Assembly (NCBI RefSeq): GCF_014836845.1
Contig: NZ_JACSQA010000034.1
Span: 1 to 36,666, forward strand
DNA length: 36,666 nt
Source: Ureibacillus galli
Lineage (GTDB): Bacteria; Bacillota; Bacilli; Bacillales_A; Planococcaceae
Direction of reading: 5' to 3'
Shown: in pieces, positions 1-7,509 of the stretch
Layout of the letters: each line of letters begins with the position of its first letter
Position numbering within the stretch: the first letter of the stretch is position 1
Position numbers and translations under genes: made by a program
The notes under the pieces: generated by a model
Told to the model about the DNA's origin: nothing
Database searches by the model: none
What the model saw: the letters and a program-made list of their open reading frames with translations, nothing else

Positions 1-50
1 AAAGCCGGTGAAATTTTACTTTTCGTAAAATTTCACCGGCTTTTTTTATT
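1..50. terminator. Strong bidirectional terminator hairpin
   Basis: A perfect 19-bp inverted repeat (1-19 with 25-43) with a 5-base loop is followed by a run of seven T. The left arm begins with AAA, so it could also stop transcription from the other side. It probably ends a gene that lies before the window. Confidence 0.9.
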
Positions 51-219
51 TAGAGGAGGGTTTTTGTCCCAGCCTCCTTTTAATGATTAATAGTTAATAA
101 TAATCAAATATTTTAATTAAATTTTTAAAGTACAAAATAACTATTTATTTAGAAAATTGGGAAATTTGAATACATAAAATGGTATAATTTTTATGAAAAT
201 TGAGAAGGAGGTACTTTTT

Positions 220-519
220 ATGGAGTTCGCTAATTTTACACTTAATTTTTTACAAATCTTTGCAATTGTTTTAGTACTGGCTTTAATATCATCATTTTTA
301 TTTAAAAATAAAAAAGCGCTAATTTCTGTAATAACAAATTTTATTTTATTAGTGTTTATAAATATTTTCGTAATTTTACAGTTAGATTTTATTCTTGAGA
401 ATTTTCCGAAGTATGCCTATGGGATGTTCGCATTATTACTACTTATGTATTTTGTCTTTATAAGAGATTTATATTCATATATAAAATCCAAGCGAACTGA
501 AAGAGAAAACTTTAACTAG
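220..519 (+). CDS. Small membrane protein, unknown function
   Basis: The start is taken at 220 because a good ribosome binding site (AAGGAGG at 205-211) sits 8 bases before this ATG; an in-frame ATG at 193 has no such site. The product of 99 residues has three or four hydrophobic stretches and a basic C-terminus rich in Lys and Arg (KSKRTERE), so it is most likely an integral membrane protein with its tail in the cytoplasm by the positive-inside rule. I do not recognise the family. It stands alone, after the terminator at the window start, and the DNA behind it is non-coding. Confidence 0.7.
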   Translation: MEFANFTLNFLQIFAIVLVLALISSFLFKNKKALISVITNFILLVFINIFVILQLDFILENFPKYAYGMFALLLLMYFVFIRDLYSYIKSKRTERENFN

Positions 520-895
520 TATGGTTGTTACAAAATATAATATTAATCTATCAAAAAAATTAAATAGTGAGCTTCATTTCGAATAACCTCACCTTCACAA
601 GTCAATACAACTTCCAATTTTTTGTAATTCATGGAACTTGAAAATCAAGTTTTACCATGAAGAGTATATGCTGTACCTGGCTCCCTTCTTTATGAATAGA
701 AACACTAAACCATCCCATTTTATAACGCAGCCAAAATCCACCCAATACTAATGCTTTCATTATTAGATAGAAATCGTATAACTTAGCATTGTGATAGAAT
801 TAACTTTATATAAGATCGATTTAACTAGGGAATTTTACATGTAAAATTTCTAATAAAAGGTTGTTTAATTTTTGTTTAATTCTTCTATATAACGA
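520..895. other. Intergenic stretch without a supported gene
   Basis: No convincing gene on either strand. On the minus strand two short frames (760-629 and 632-543) overlap by ATGA, but neither has a ribosome binding site and I recognise neither product. The stretch probably holds worn-out DNA linked to the decayed sigma-factor locus next to it. Confidence 0.5.
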
Positions 896-899
896 TCAT

Positions 900-1101
900 G
901 TGAGTTGTCCTATATTAAATGAAGCTTTAAATTCACTAACCAATAAGCAAAAAATAAATTATTAAACTAGCTTATTTAAAGGGATTAAGTGATACAGAAA
1001 TTGCAATTAAATTAAATAAAAGCCAACAAGTTATTTTTAAAACTCATAAAAAGGCATTGAAAAATATACTAAAGCCTATTGAAGAACATAAAAAAGAGTG
1101 A
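900..1101 (+). pseudogene. Remnant of sigma-70-family factor, region 4
   Basis: Reading 918-953 and then, after a frame change and an in-frame TAA, 960-1101 gives a typical sigma region 4 helix-turn-helix: LTNKQK, then IIKLAYLKGLSDTEIA, then KLNKSQQVIFKTHKKALKN. This is the -35-binding part of small Bacillales sigma factors of the type found beside YvrJ. One extra base in the A-run near 953-955 plus a Glu-to-stop change explain the break. No region 2 is visible upstream, so the gene is decayed and not just mis-sequenced. The reading frame ends at TGA 1099-1101, directly against the ATG of the YvrJ-like gene. Confidence 0.6.
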
Positions 1102-1281
1102 ATGGTAACATCTGAATGGGTAACTAAAGTAGGGAATTTTGGGTTTCCAATTTCTATCACAATTTATTTATTCATTAGATTTGAAAGAAAGATAGAGAAT
1201 CTTGAAACAAGTATTAATTATTTATCAGAAGTAATAAAAGGAAATGAAAAGGGATTGATGGTATGCATAATGAATTTGTAA
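1102..1281 (+). CDS. yvrJ: YvrJ family small protein
   Basis: A 59-residue product begins MVTSEWVTKVGNFGFPISIT and continues with YLFIRFERKIENLETSINYLSEVI. The GNFGFPI motif, a single short membrane segment and the following amphipathic helix are the pattern I know for the YvrJ family. YvrJ genes in Bacillales lie beside genes for small sigma factors, for example SigO/RsoA of B. subtilis; the function of YvrJ itself is unknown. Its start abuts the stop of the sigma region 4 remnant and its end overlaps the start of a second sigma-like remnant by 19 bases, so it was once translated as part of a coupled unit. The ribosome binding site is weak (AAAGAG). It may now be an orphan. Confidence 0.65.
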   Translation: MVTSEWVTKVGNFGFPISITIYLFIRFERKIENLETSINYLSEVIKGNEKGLMVCIMNL

Positions 1282-1370
1282 CCTTAGTAGAAAGATCTAA
1301 GTATGATAATACCGCGTTAAGACTTTTTAATGAATCATTGATAATAAAGATGGATGGTTTTTTATGCTGA
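1263..1370 (+). pseudogene. Truncated N-terminus of sigma-factor-like gene
   Basis: An ATG inside the end of the YvrJ-like gene opens a 35-residue frame, MHNEFVTLVERSKYDNTALR and onward, stopping at TGA 1368-1370. It resembles the first residues of small Bacillales sigma factors encoded behind yvrJ (FxxLVxxxK pattern), but nothing of region 2 or 4 follows. I infer that most of this gene has been deleted; the sequence from 1371 to the terminator at 1431 is not recognisable. Confidence 0.4.
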
Positions 1371-1430
1371 CTTGCTTGAATGGCTATCTGGAATATAGAG
1401 TCCAAGGAAACGAGGAAGACTTGTAAAATG

Positions 1431-1468
1431 AAAAACAAACCCGGGAATCCAATCCCGGGTTTGTTTTT
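1431..1468. terminator. Bidirectional terminator between converging genes
   Basis: Perfect 16-bp inverted repeat, 1431-1446 with 1453-1468, GC-rich centre (CCCGGGA), 6-base loop, A-run on one side and T-run on the other. The stop codon of the minus-strand YflT-like gene lies inside the right arm. Confidence 0.9.
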
Positions 1469-1787
1469 ATTTATTGGCAACTATGACCAATTTACCTGTA
1501 TCCAGTTCCTTTTCGAGTTGAGCAGCTTCCGATTCACTTAATCCGACAGAAGCTAACTCATTGCGGAGTTCATCTCCACGGGAATTTACCAGGTTTTTCA
1601 TAGAAGTCAGGAACCCTTGCTCGCCAATCCCAACTTTATCTGTCCCCAGTGCTTCGTTAATATCATCTTCACGTTCTTCATAATGTGCAAAGATGTAAAT
1701 GTTATCTCGAAGATATCCTTGCGCTTCTAATTTCTCCACTTCTTGTTTCGCCTGTACTACGTTTTCTACAATCAATTTGACTGTCAT
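1467..1787 (-). CDS. YflT-domain general stress protein (GSP17M-like)
   Basis: The 106-residue product has the pattern of the heat-induced stress protein YflT domain: an N-terminal beta strand (KLIVENV), a helix (QAKQEVEKLEAQGY), a second strand (DNIYIFAH), then an acidic helical half ending KLDTGKLVIVANK-like (KELDTGKLVIVANK). Family members are soluble sigma-B-dependent general stress proteins of unknown mechanism. The ATG at 1787 has an AGGAGGG site 7 bases upstream. A weak sigma-B-like promoter lies about 35 bases before the start, which fits the family. It is a single-gene unit that ends in the shared bidirectional terminator. Confidence 0.85.
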   Translation of the reverse strand: MTVKLIVENVVQAKQEVEKLEAQGYLRDNIYIFAHYEEREDDINEALGTDKVGIGEQGFLTSMKNLVNSRGDELRNELASVGLSESEAAQLEKELDTGKLVIVANK

Positions 1788-1821
1788 TATTGATCCCTCC
1801 TATATATGTCTACATTCATTC

Positions 1822-1848
1822 TATTCCACTAAATTAAATGAATTAAAC
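1822..1848 (-). promoter_or_regulatory. Possible sigma-B promoter for the YflT-like gene
   Basis: On the minus strand GTTTAA (1848-1843) and GGAATA (1827-1822) are 15 bases apart. The -35 is perfect for sigma-B; the -10 is off consensus (GGGTAT) and the spacer is slightly long, so this is a tentative call supported mainly by the gene family. Confidence 0.35.
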
Positions 1849-1901
1849 ATACGGAGAAAGTCACCTTCTATATGTGGAGAGGTATTATGCTTATTGATCT
1901 G

Positions 1902-1971
1902 CAACAATCGGGCACTTTCCTTGAATAAGGAGAGGGTCTTTCTTCATGAATAGGGGCAGATTGTTGAGGAG
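1902..1971 (+). repeat. Hairpin repeat family, copy A (complete, worn)
   Basis: Left half CAATCGGGCACTTTCCTTGA with the centre GAAT and a worn right arm (AAGGAGAGGGTC), then the right half ATGAATAGGGGCAGATTGTT. Both halves recur at 4183 and elsewhere. The damaged arm leaves only a short stem, so this copy is a poor terminator. Confidence 0.65.
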
Positions 1972-2074
1972 TGCTTCAACGTAGGAAGAGTAAAAAAACT
2001 CCTTGAATGAAATACATATTTTGGTAGTTATCTATTTTATATCACTATATAATGAATTAAAAGGGGTTTTTGTC

Positions 2075-2305
2075 ATGTTGGTAAATTCCATCATCTATTG
2101 GTGGCCGATATTAATTGCAATTGTTTTTATTGTCTTTCAAGCGATGGTGAGTATTAAAAGAAGGGTACTGTGGAGTTTAGTTCTTTCAACACTTTTCACA
2201 GGCTTTACACTATTTGCATTCTCCTTTTTTAATCTAGTTGTCATACTAGTATTTATCTGTTTTATATCCTGGGCAATCCCACTTGTTACATATTTTACAA
2301 GGTAA
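2075..2305 (+). CDS. Small two-helix membrane protein, unknown
   Basis: The start at 2075 is chosen for the AAAAGGGG site just upstream; an earlier in-frame ATG at 2003 would add 24 residues and has no site. The 76-residue product has an N-terminal hydrophobic helix (YWWPILIAIVFIVFQ), a basic loop (SIKRRVLW) and a long hydrophobic stretch up to residue 73. I recognise no family. It lies between repeat copy A and an acetyltransferase gene, on the same strand, with 168 bases to the next start and no obvious terminator, so co-transcription with that gene is possible. Confidence 0.6.
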   Translation: MLVNSIIYWWPILIAIVFIVFQAMVSIKRRVLWSLVLSTLFTGFTLFAFSFFNLVVILVFICFISWAIPLVTYFTR

Positions 2306-2473
2306 CTAACCGGGTCTTTAATTAAATAATAAATTTCCACTATCAGGTCAGATCGTTTAGTAAAGAGAACTAATATTTTTTGTTAATGCAATGGATGCTG
2401 TGAAGGATTACACTTAAGTTATCAGAAATTAAATACAATATTAAAAGTATTCTACGAAATCGAGGAATTTCTA

Positions 2474-3343
2474 ATGTATACAGACAATAAAACAGTATTA
2501 AAATTAGTGGAACTAGATCAAGATGATATATTAGGTTTGATAGAACTTTCTGCATCGGTTGGTTGGGATTATGATGAATATGAAATTAGAACTGTTATGT
2601 CATGCGGTAAGATATTCGGTCATAAGAATGCTACGGGGGAAAATGTCTCGAGTGCCGCGATCATAGTTTACGATACCCATTTAGCTTCAATTGGAATGGT
2701 TATTGTAAATAAAGAGTACAGAGGATTAGGCTTAGGTAAAAAAGTTACTCAGAAATGTATAGACAGTGTCTCAAAAGATACTTCAATAATGTTAATTTCA
2801 ACTGAAGATGGGAAACCCCTGTATGAAAACTTGGGTTTTATTACTGTCGACTTAATACAAAAGTTTTTATGTGATCGTTATATTCACACTGAAAGGTTTA
2901 ATAATCAAGATATTACAATAGAGGAATACAGTGAAATTGATTTTAACGCACTCGTTGAATTAGATTCGAGTGCATTTGGTGATAAGAGAAGAAGGTTTCT
3001 TCTTAACAGAATAAAGCAATCGAAACAATGTTTAGTTGTTAAAAATCAAAAAGGCAAGATTATTGGGTTTGGACTATCCATCTTAGGACCAGTAAATCTA
3101 ATATTAGGACCTATTGTAGCACCAAATCCCCAAACGGCAGCTATGATCATCGATAGGTTAGCTCTTCATCATGAAGGAAAGTTTAGGATTGATGTGCCAT
3201 CGGGTAAGAACGAGTTCATATCTTTCTTGCAAAAAAGTGGATTTGTAAAAGTTAGTGAACCGCCTCTTATGATAAAAAACTCTCTTAAAATGCCAAATAG
3301 GAATAAGGAGTTATTTGCTATCGCTGCCCAAATTTTTGGGTAG
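2474..3343 (+). CDS. GNAT-family N-acetyltransferase, tandem domains
   Basis: The 289-residue protein has an N-terminal GNAT fold (about residues 8-130) with the acetyl-CoA pyrophosphate-binding motif EYRGLGLGKK at 81-90 and the typical following LYENLGF. The second half (about 145-289) looks like the divergent C-terminal acetyltransferase domain found in two-domain GNATs (YitI/YobR-like), including GFGLSILGPVNLILGPIVAP and a late SFLQKSGF. These are soluble enzymes that move acetyl from CoA to an amine; the substrate cannot be read from sequence. The start at 2474 has only a weak GAGGA site. No partner gene is evident. Confidence 0.8.
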   Translation: MYTDNKTVLKLVELDQDDILGLIELSASVGWDYDEYEIRTVMSCGKIFGHKNATGENVSSAAIIVYDTHLASIGMVIVNKEYRGLGLGKKVTQKCIDSVSKDTSIMLISTEDGKPLYENLGFITVDLIQKFLCDRYIHTERFNNQDITIEEYSEIDFNALVELDSSAFGDKRRRFLLNRIKQSKQCLVVKNQKGKIIGFGLSILGPVNLILGPIVAPNPQTAAMIIDRLALHHEGKFRIDVPSGKNEFISFLQKSGFVKVSEPPLMIKNSLKMPNRNKELFAIAAQIFG

Positions 3344-3384
3344 GTTCTAAAACGCTTTATTGAACTATTAAGTGCTTTAGTTTA

Positions 3385-3564
3385 TTAAAAGTCTTGCACA
3401 ATCAGGACTTTCCTTGAAGAAGGAAAGTAATATTTCATATAAAAATTAGCCATTTCAACACTTGGTGAATCAGAGACTGTTCTCATAATGACATCATCAT
3501 GATTAAAAAAATCTTGTTCTTCAGTAATTCGGCTGCATCTACTCAAATAAAAAACTGACTCCCA
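3385..3564 (-). pseudogene. Possible remnant of an unknown gene
   Basis: The minus strand is open without a start codon. It reads a protein-like sequence including SRITEEQDFFNHDDVIMRTV and SDSPSVEMANFYMKY before running into hairpin repeat copy B, which supplies the last codons and the stop. I do not recognise the family. A repeat landing in, or next to, a gene that then lost its 5' end would explain it. A chance open frame in AT-rich DNA is the alternative. Confidence 0.25.
3397..3428 (+). repeat. Hairpin repeat family, copy B (left half)
   Basis: CACAATCAGGACTTTCCTTG followed by AAGAAGGAAAGT: a perfect 9-bp stem (3407-3415 with 3420-3428) with a 4-base loop. There is no T-run, and the right half of the element is missing. 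Confidence 0.65.
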
Positions 3565-3688
3565 TTAAGAGTTTGTGAAAAAAATATACAGTAATAGATT
3601 TAATACAGTTTAATGATAATAGTTATTTTTTGGTAAAATGAATTAAACGTTTTTCAAAGTACTTATAGTGATATATGGGAGAAGAAGT

Positions 3689-4126
3689 ATGAAAAAAGTT
3701 TATATTTTGATATTGTCAGTTATTTGTATATCTGGTTGTAATGTTTTACCTTCTTTTGATACGTTTGAACCTATAGAAGGCAAAATTGTTAGCGATAATA
3801 AAGAATATACAATGGTAATAGGAGATTTCGAGTGGGTTGAATGGGATTTTGAAGCAAATAAAACAAGCAATTTAGATAAAAAAGGGTTAGCGGATGAATT
3901 TAATACGTTAGAGTTGGAGAAAGGTACAAAATTAAAAATTGAAATGGATGAAAGCCCTCTTTCGTTAGAAATAAATGAGGAAAGCGAAGATGGGGTCGTT
4001 AAATCTATAGATATTAGAGAAAATGAAATCACCCTACCTACAAATGAGGGCTATTATATTTATGAAGTAAAGGCAAAATGGAATGAAGGGAATATCACGT
4101 ATGTCTTTGATGTAAATATTAAATAA
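3689..4126 (+). CDS. Small secreted lipoprotein, unknown function
   Basis: The start at 3689 follows a GGGAGAAG site and gives a clean lipoprotein signal: MKKVYILILSVICISGCN, with lipobox ISGC and the modified Cys at residue 17. The mature part of about 129 residues is acidic and rich in Lys, Glu and Asp, with no membrane segment; it appears mostly beta (KLKIEMDESPLSLEINEES, then YYIYEVKAKWNEGNITYVFDV), like small extracellular Ig-like or PepSY-sized lipoproteins, but I do not recognise a family. It is anchored on the outer face of the membrane. The gene is monocistronic: repeat copy C terminates it. Confidence 0.75.
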   Translation: MKKVYILILSVICISGCNVLPSFDTFEPIEGKIVSDNKEYTMVIGDFEWVEWDFEANKTSNLDKKGLADEFNTLELEKGTKLKIEMDESPLSLEINEESEDGVVKSIDIRENEITLPTNEGYYIYEVKAKWNEGNITYVFDVNIK

Positions 4127-4182
4127 TAAAAAGGATTACAGTTTTCTCTTCAGGAATTATTGGCAGAGTATAAACAAAAAAA

Positions 4183-4249
4183 TCGCGTACTTTCCTTAAA
4201 GAAGGAAAGTATTTTTTTCATTAAAGGGTCAGCTTGTGAACTAAGGAAG
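4183..4249 (+). repeat. Hairpin repeat family, copy C, used as terminator
   Basis: Perfect 10-bp stem TACTTTCCTT (4188-4197) with AAGGAAAGTA (4202-4211), 4-base loop, then seven T: an intrinsic terminator for the lipoprotein gene. The right half (ATTAAAGGGTCAGCTTGTGA) matches the right halves of copies A, F, H and I. Confidence 0.75.
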
Positions 4250-4360
4250 GGAATCAGATGGTTCACCTCGAAATGATAGTAATGTCAGATTAACTTACCG
4301 AAAAGGAAGATTTAAGCAAAGGGATTATCGATTTTCGGGATAAAATTGGGGGAATAGAAA

Positions 4361-4855
4361 ATGGATGTAAGGACACTTTTGTTACAGCAATGGGCAAGTT
4401 GCTTAGATAAAGAAGACTGGTTTCCACCACTTGAAAAAGTGCTAGAGAATGTCACTTTTGAACAAGCACTTTGGAAACCAGCTGATGGGACAATGAATTC
4501 CATTTGGGAATTAGTTTGTCATTTACTGTTCTATGAAAAGAGATATCTCATGCGATTTCTTGGTGAAACAGCGAATGAACCAAAGGCAGAAGATAATGAC
4601 TCTACATTTCGATTGCCAACTGAGACGTTAGAAAATTGGGAGGAAACCAAACAAGAATTCTTTTATGTTCATCGTGAACTTGAAAAAATACTAGCAACAT
4701 CAGAACAAGAAGATTTGTATAGGCAGGTCCCAGGAGAGGATCATTCATTAGTGCTTGAACTAAAGAGTTTAGCAATGCATAACGCATATCATATTGGACA
4801 AATTGTATTCCTAAGTAAAATGCAAGGAGCTTGGGCAAGGAAACGCAGCTTTTAA
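4361..4855 (+). CDS. DinB-family protein
   Basis: The 164-residue product is a four-helix-bundle DinB/YfiT-type protein. The metal-binding histidine triad is visible: His54 in VCHLLFYEKRY and His140/His144 in MHNAYHIGQIVFL. Members are metal-dependent; some act as thiol transferases (bacillithiol S-transferases), others have unknown roles. Which of these applies cannot be read here. The ATG follows a GGGGGA site. The gene is a single unit closed by the strong hairpin of repeat copy D. A second, only distantly similar DinB-type gene lies at 6756. Confidence 0.85.
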   Translation: MDVRTLLLQQWASCLDKEDWFPPLEKVLENVTFEQALWKPADGTMNSIWELVCHLLFYEKRYLMRFLGETANEPKAEDNDSTFRLPTETLENWEETKQEFFYVHRELEKILATSEQEDLYRQVPGEDHSLVLELKSLAMHNAYHIGQIVFLSKMQGAWARKRSF

Positions 4856-4890
4856 AATACTTTATTCGTTTTACAGTTATTTCACTTTAG

Positions 4891-4962
4891 GGCACAATTC
4901 TATAGTAGAATTGTGCCTTTTTTTTGGAAAGCAATAAGAACTAACGAGTCCGATTATTAAAT
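4891..4962 (+). repeat. Hairpin repeat family, copy D, used as terminator
   Basis: Perfect 12-bp stem GGCACAATTCTA (4891-4902) with 4906-4917, 3-base loop, eight T: the terminator of the DinB gene. The right part ACTAACGAGTCCGATTATTA matches copy E at 5718-5741 in 20 of 24 positions, so the acetyltransferase-like gene between them is flanked by direct repeats. Confidence 0.8.
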
Positions 4963-5013
4963 CATTATGGCTTTAACAAAAATTATTAGAGAGTAATAAA
5001 GTTGGTTGGGGGA

Positions 5014-5694
5014 ATGTATTTGTTATCTGATTTTGAATTGATGAGACATCATGTGAAGGTGTTATTTAAACACAATATTGAAAATAGAATAACAGTCGTA
5101 AATGAACCACCATATGATGTTGCACCATTAATTTTCATTGGTGCTACCAAAGAGGGCAGTGTAGTAAGGTATTCAAATTCATTAAATGCGGACATTGTAG
5201 AGAAGTTAGAACATGTTACTAGGACAAATCCAACTGATTTAGGAAAAGTTATAAAGGTTTTAAGTATAGATTATGAATTGAATGATTTATCTTTTGGCCC
5301 AGCATATGTGTTTCCAGATGTTCGGGGAAGGTCTATTAGAAAAGCAATTAAAGTAACATATGAAAACAAAGATCTTCTTAAGCCCCATTTCCCATATACT
5401 TATGAGGATTTTGATGATAAGCAACCTTGTTTTGTTATTGTTGAAGATAACATAGTTGTTTCAATTTGTTGTAGTGCGAGGAAGACCTTAATAGCAGACG
5501 AAGCAAGTGTGTATACACATGAAGATTACCGTGGAAAATCCTATGGCATAGATGTTACAAATGCTTGGGCTGCAGAGGTGCAAAAACAAGGGCGAATCGC
5601 ACTTTATAGCACTTCGTGGGAAAATTTTGCATCCCAATCTTTAGCAAGGAAACTACAATTGGTCCAGTATGGAACAGATATTCAAATGAGTTGA
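5014..5694 (+). CDS. GNAT-like acetyltransferase (FR47/GNAT_acetyltran type)
   Basis: About 226 residues. The N-terminal half is poorly conserved; the C-terminal half has the GNAT core: strand CFVIVEDNIVVSICCSAR, strand DEASVYTHEDY, then RGKSYGIDVTNAWAAEVQKQ as the acetyl-CoA loop and helix, then a late strand and SQSLARKLQL. This resembles the GNAT_acetyltran/FR47-like families. The start is uncertain: TTG 5002, ATG 5014 and TTG 5020 are in frame, and the GGGGG site (5008-5012) is best spaced for TTG 5020; I keep the ATG. Direct repeats of the hairpin family flank the gene on both sides, which could reflect a transferred cassette or just two terminators. Confidence 0.65.
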   Translation: MYLLSDFELMRHHVKVLFKHNIENRITVVNEPPYDVAPLIFIGATKEGSVVRYSNSLNADIVEKLEHVTRTNPTDLGKVIKVLSIDYELNDLSFGPAYVFPDVRGRSIRKAIKVTYENKDLLKPHFPYTYEDFDDKQPCFVIVEDNIVVSICCSARKTLIADEASVYTHEDYRGKSYGIDVTNAWAAEVQKQGRIALYSTSWENFASQSLARKLQLVQYGTDIQMS

Positions 5695-5703
5695 TGTAAA
5701 AAC

Positions 5704-5741
5704 AGGACTCGTTATTCAACTAACGAGTGCGATTGCTGAAT
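5704..5741 (+). repeat. Hairpin repeat family, copy E (variant)
   Basis: Stem ACTCGTTA (5707-5714) with TAACGAGT (5721-5728), loop TTCAAC, then GCGATTGCTGAAT. There is no T-run. It shares AACTAACGAGT-CGATT-AAT with copy D. Confidence 0.6.
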
Positions 5742-5935
5742 ATAAGCTTCATGAAACAAAATGGAGCATATTCAATTGGGACAAATAAAGATGACAACAT
5801 TTAAAAAATCTTGATATTATCAAGTATTAAAGAAGAAATGTACTTCAAGTTTTGTTAAACGAAACAGAAACTTTTCCCTGTCTAGGAACGTATTTGAATA
5901 TAAGAAATAATACCAAATGGAATGAGGGTTGAGAT

Positions 5936-6157
5936 ATGAAAGAGCGGAAAAAAGGAAAAGGGCAGATCATAATCATTGTTATAATGATTTTACTCATGGT
6001 AGCGTCTTTCGTTTCCATGTTCCAAGGTTATTACCTTGCTGCATTTGTTTTCTTCGGCATTTTGTTGGCAATCATGAGTTTCATTGGTTCCCGTGCTGCA
6101 ATTGATAATAGAGTTTACCTTCATACAAAAAATCATCATAATAATACTAGATGGTAA
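5936..6157 (+). CDS. Small membrane protein, unknown function
   Basis: A 73-residue product with a basic N-terminus (MKERKKGKGQ), two membrane helices (about 11-30 and 34-52) and a His/Asn-rich tail (HTKNHHNNTRW). The ATG follows a GAGGG site. I recognise no family. The basic head and tail suggest both ends are cytoplasmic. The following hairpin repeat copy F closes the unit. Confidence 0.65.
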   Translation: MKERKKGKGQIIIIVIMILLMVASFVSMFQGYYLAAFVFFGILLAIMSFIGSRAAIDNRVYLHTKNHHNNTRW

Positions 6158-6230
6158 TTAGGCTTCGGAAAAAACTTTTAAGTGGTGGTATTCTGATTAA
6201 ATTGCAAAGGCTTTAGTTAACAACAATACT

Positions 6231-6298
6231 CAACAACAGGCACAATTCTTGAATAGAATTGTGCTTTTTTCAGCAGTCGGGCCAGATAGTAGAACAGG
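6231..6298 (+). repeat. Hairpin repeat family, copy F, used as terminator
   Basis: CAACAACAGGCACAATTCTT then GAATAGAATTGTGC and six T. Perfect 10-bp stem (6240-6249 with 6255-6264) with loop TGAAT. Right half GTCGGGCCAGATAGTAGAA is related to the right half of copy A. Confidence 0.75.
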
Positions 6299-6342
6299 AA
6301 AATTGCTTTTATTTGAAGAATTATATAGAGAGGGGGATTTAG

Positions 6343-6618
6343 ATGGAGAATAATGCTTTGATGTATACAATTCTTTTTTTAGGACACTTAATAAGCGCTA
6401 GTTTAGCATTAGCTATTATTACTTCTATCATTGTGAATAGCAGAAAAAAAGGAATTTTATTTTTAACAATCTACCTATTACTAAATTTATACTCACTAAC
6501 GATTGTATTTAAAATCTCAACATTAATGGGGATTAGTATGTTGATGATATACATTGGCTTAGGTGTATTAACATACTTTGTTATTAAAAGGAAACTTTCA
6601 AAAGGTACTGCCATTTAG
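6343..6618 (+). CDS. Small three-helix membrane protein, unknown
   Basis: 91 residues, almost wholly hydrophobic: helices about 7-30, 35-56 and 61-82, with basic turns (NSRKKG and KRKLSKG). A GAGAGGGGG site precedes the ATG. I recognise no family. It is transcribed towards the minus-strand DinB-type gene and shares the 20-bp-stem terminator with it. Confidence 0.65.
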   Translation: MENNALMYTILFLGHLISASLALAIITSIIVNSRKKGILFLTIYLLLNLYSLTIVFKISTLMGISMLMIYIGLGVLTYFVIKRKLSKGTAI

Positions 6619-6700
6619 ATTATTCAACTATAGGAAATTATGTAAAAATTGGGGATGGCGTGTGGAAAATGCGGATTTACAACGCTCAGGAAGTTTCAAT

Positions 6701-6750
6701 ATGAAAAAACCTAATTTCTCATTATTAAACGAGAAATTAGGTTTTTTCAT
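6701..6750. terminator. Very strong bidirectional terminator
   Basis: Perfect 20-bp inverted repeat, 6701-6720 with 6731-6750, 10-base loop, six A on the left and six T on the right. It lies between converging genes. Confidence 0.9.
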
Positions 6751-6755
6751 TAATA

Positions 6756-7265
6756 TTATAAGTATTTATCACTAATTATTTTCAAATGGTGTAACTCGTG
6801 CCCGGCAATGCCATATGCAAAGGTACTTAAGGAAACTGGCTTGTTCATTACAATTCCATTACGTTCCCACGCTTCCTCATTAATAGTTGAAATAAGACTT
6901 AACGTGTTGGAGCGTACCGTGTCTAAACCAGATAGTAGTTGCTCCCAAGATAATTTGTTGAAGTTTGCCGCAGAAACATATTGATCCTGATCCATTGCTG
7001 GGAGTGGTGCACTTTCATTTCGTGCAATGGCAAGTATTCGATACGACATTACACGTTCCACATCGGCCATATGCCCAATCACTTCTTTTAAAGTCCATTT
7101 CCCTGGGGCGTATGCCTTCATTGCTGATTCCTCCGATACGTTGCTCAAGAGGGAAATGGTTTTCGTTCGTTGGTTATTAAGTATTTCTTCAATATCTCCA
7201 TCTGGCACAAGGCTAACATACCTAGCATACTCTGGATTTTCAATCGATAATGGTCGTGGACGCAC
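6756..7265 (-). CDS. DinB superfamily protein (DUF664/DinB_2-like)
   Basis: 169 residues from a GTG start at 7265. The AGGAGG site (7277-7272) overlaps the upstream in-frame ATG at 7280, so that ATG cannot be served by it; the GTG lies 6 bases behind it. The DinB fold is shown by KWTLKEVIGHMADVERVMSY with His65 and the C-terminal GHELHHLKII with His156 and His160, the metal triad. The motif PGKWTLKEVIGH is common in the DinB_2 branch. Substrate unknown; some relatives use bacillithiol. It is transcribed away from the sigma-B-type SDR gene. Confidence 0.85.
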   Translation of the reverse strand: MRPRPLSIENPEYARYVSLVPDGDIEEILNNQRTKTISLLSNVSEESAMKAYAPGKWTLKEVIGHMADVERVMSYRILAIARNESAPLPAMDQDQYVSAANFNKLSWEQLLSGLDTVRSNTLSLISTINEEAWERNGIVMNKPVSLSTFAYGIAGHELHHLKIISDKYL

Positions 7266-7474
7266 AACAATCCTCCTCATCGAAATAGTTAATTATAGTT
7301 CTAGGCTTATATTCGACTTTCAGGAAGATATTTCCTTTATTTGATATTCCATTTCATTACCACAAAATAATTGCAAATTAAACAAATTGATTCGCTCGGT
7401 ACAACTGATTTATGCAGTTAACACAGTAGCTCTTATTAAATAGTGGGTTTGAACAGGGGAAAAAATGTGAAGCT

Positions 7475-7499
7475 GTTTAAAATAATGATCATAGGGTAA
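7475..7499 (+). promoter_or_regulatory. Sigma-B-type promoter of the SDR gene
   Basis: GTTTAA (7475-7480), a 13-base spacer and GGGTAA (7494-7499): a near-perfect match to the sigma-B consensus GTTTAA-N12-14-GGGTAT. Transcription should start near 7506, leaving a leader of about 90 bases. Confidence 0.75.
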
Positions 7500-7509
7500 A
7501 AAATGTACG

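Noticed and set aside
543-760. Two overlapping minus-strand small frames (43 and 29 codons, ATGA overlap)
   Set aside because: No ribosome binding site, no recognisable family, and frames of this size are expected by chance.
1214-1480. Minus-strand frame of 88 codons
   Set aside because: It lies antisense to the YvrJ-like gene and crosses the strong terminator at 1431-1468.
5002-5013. TTG 5002 as start of the acetyltransferase-like gene
   Set aside because: No well-placed ribosome binding site; ATG 5014 or TTG 5020 are better.
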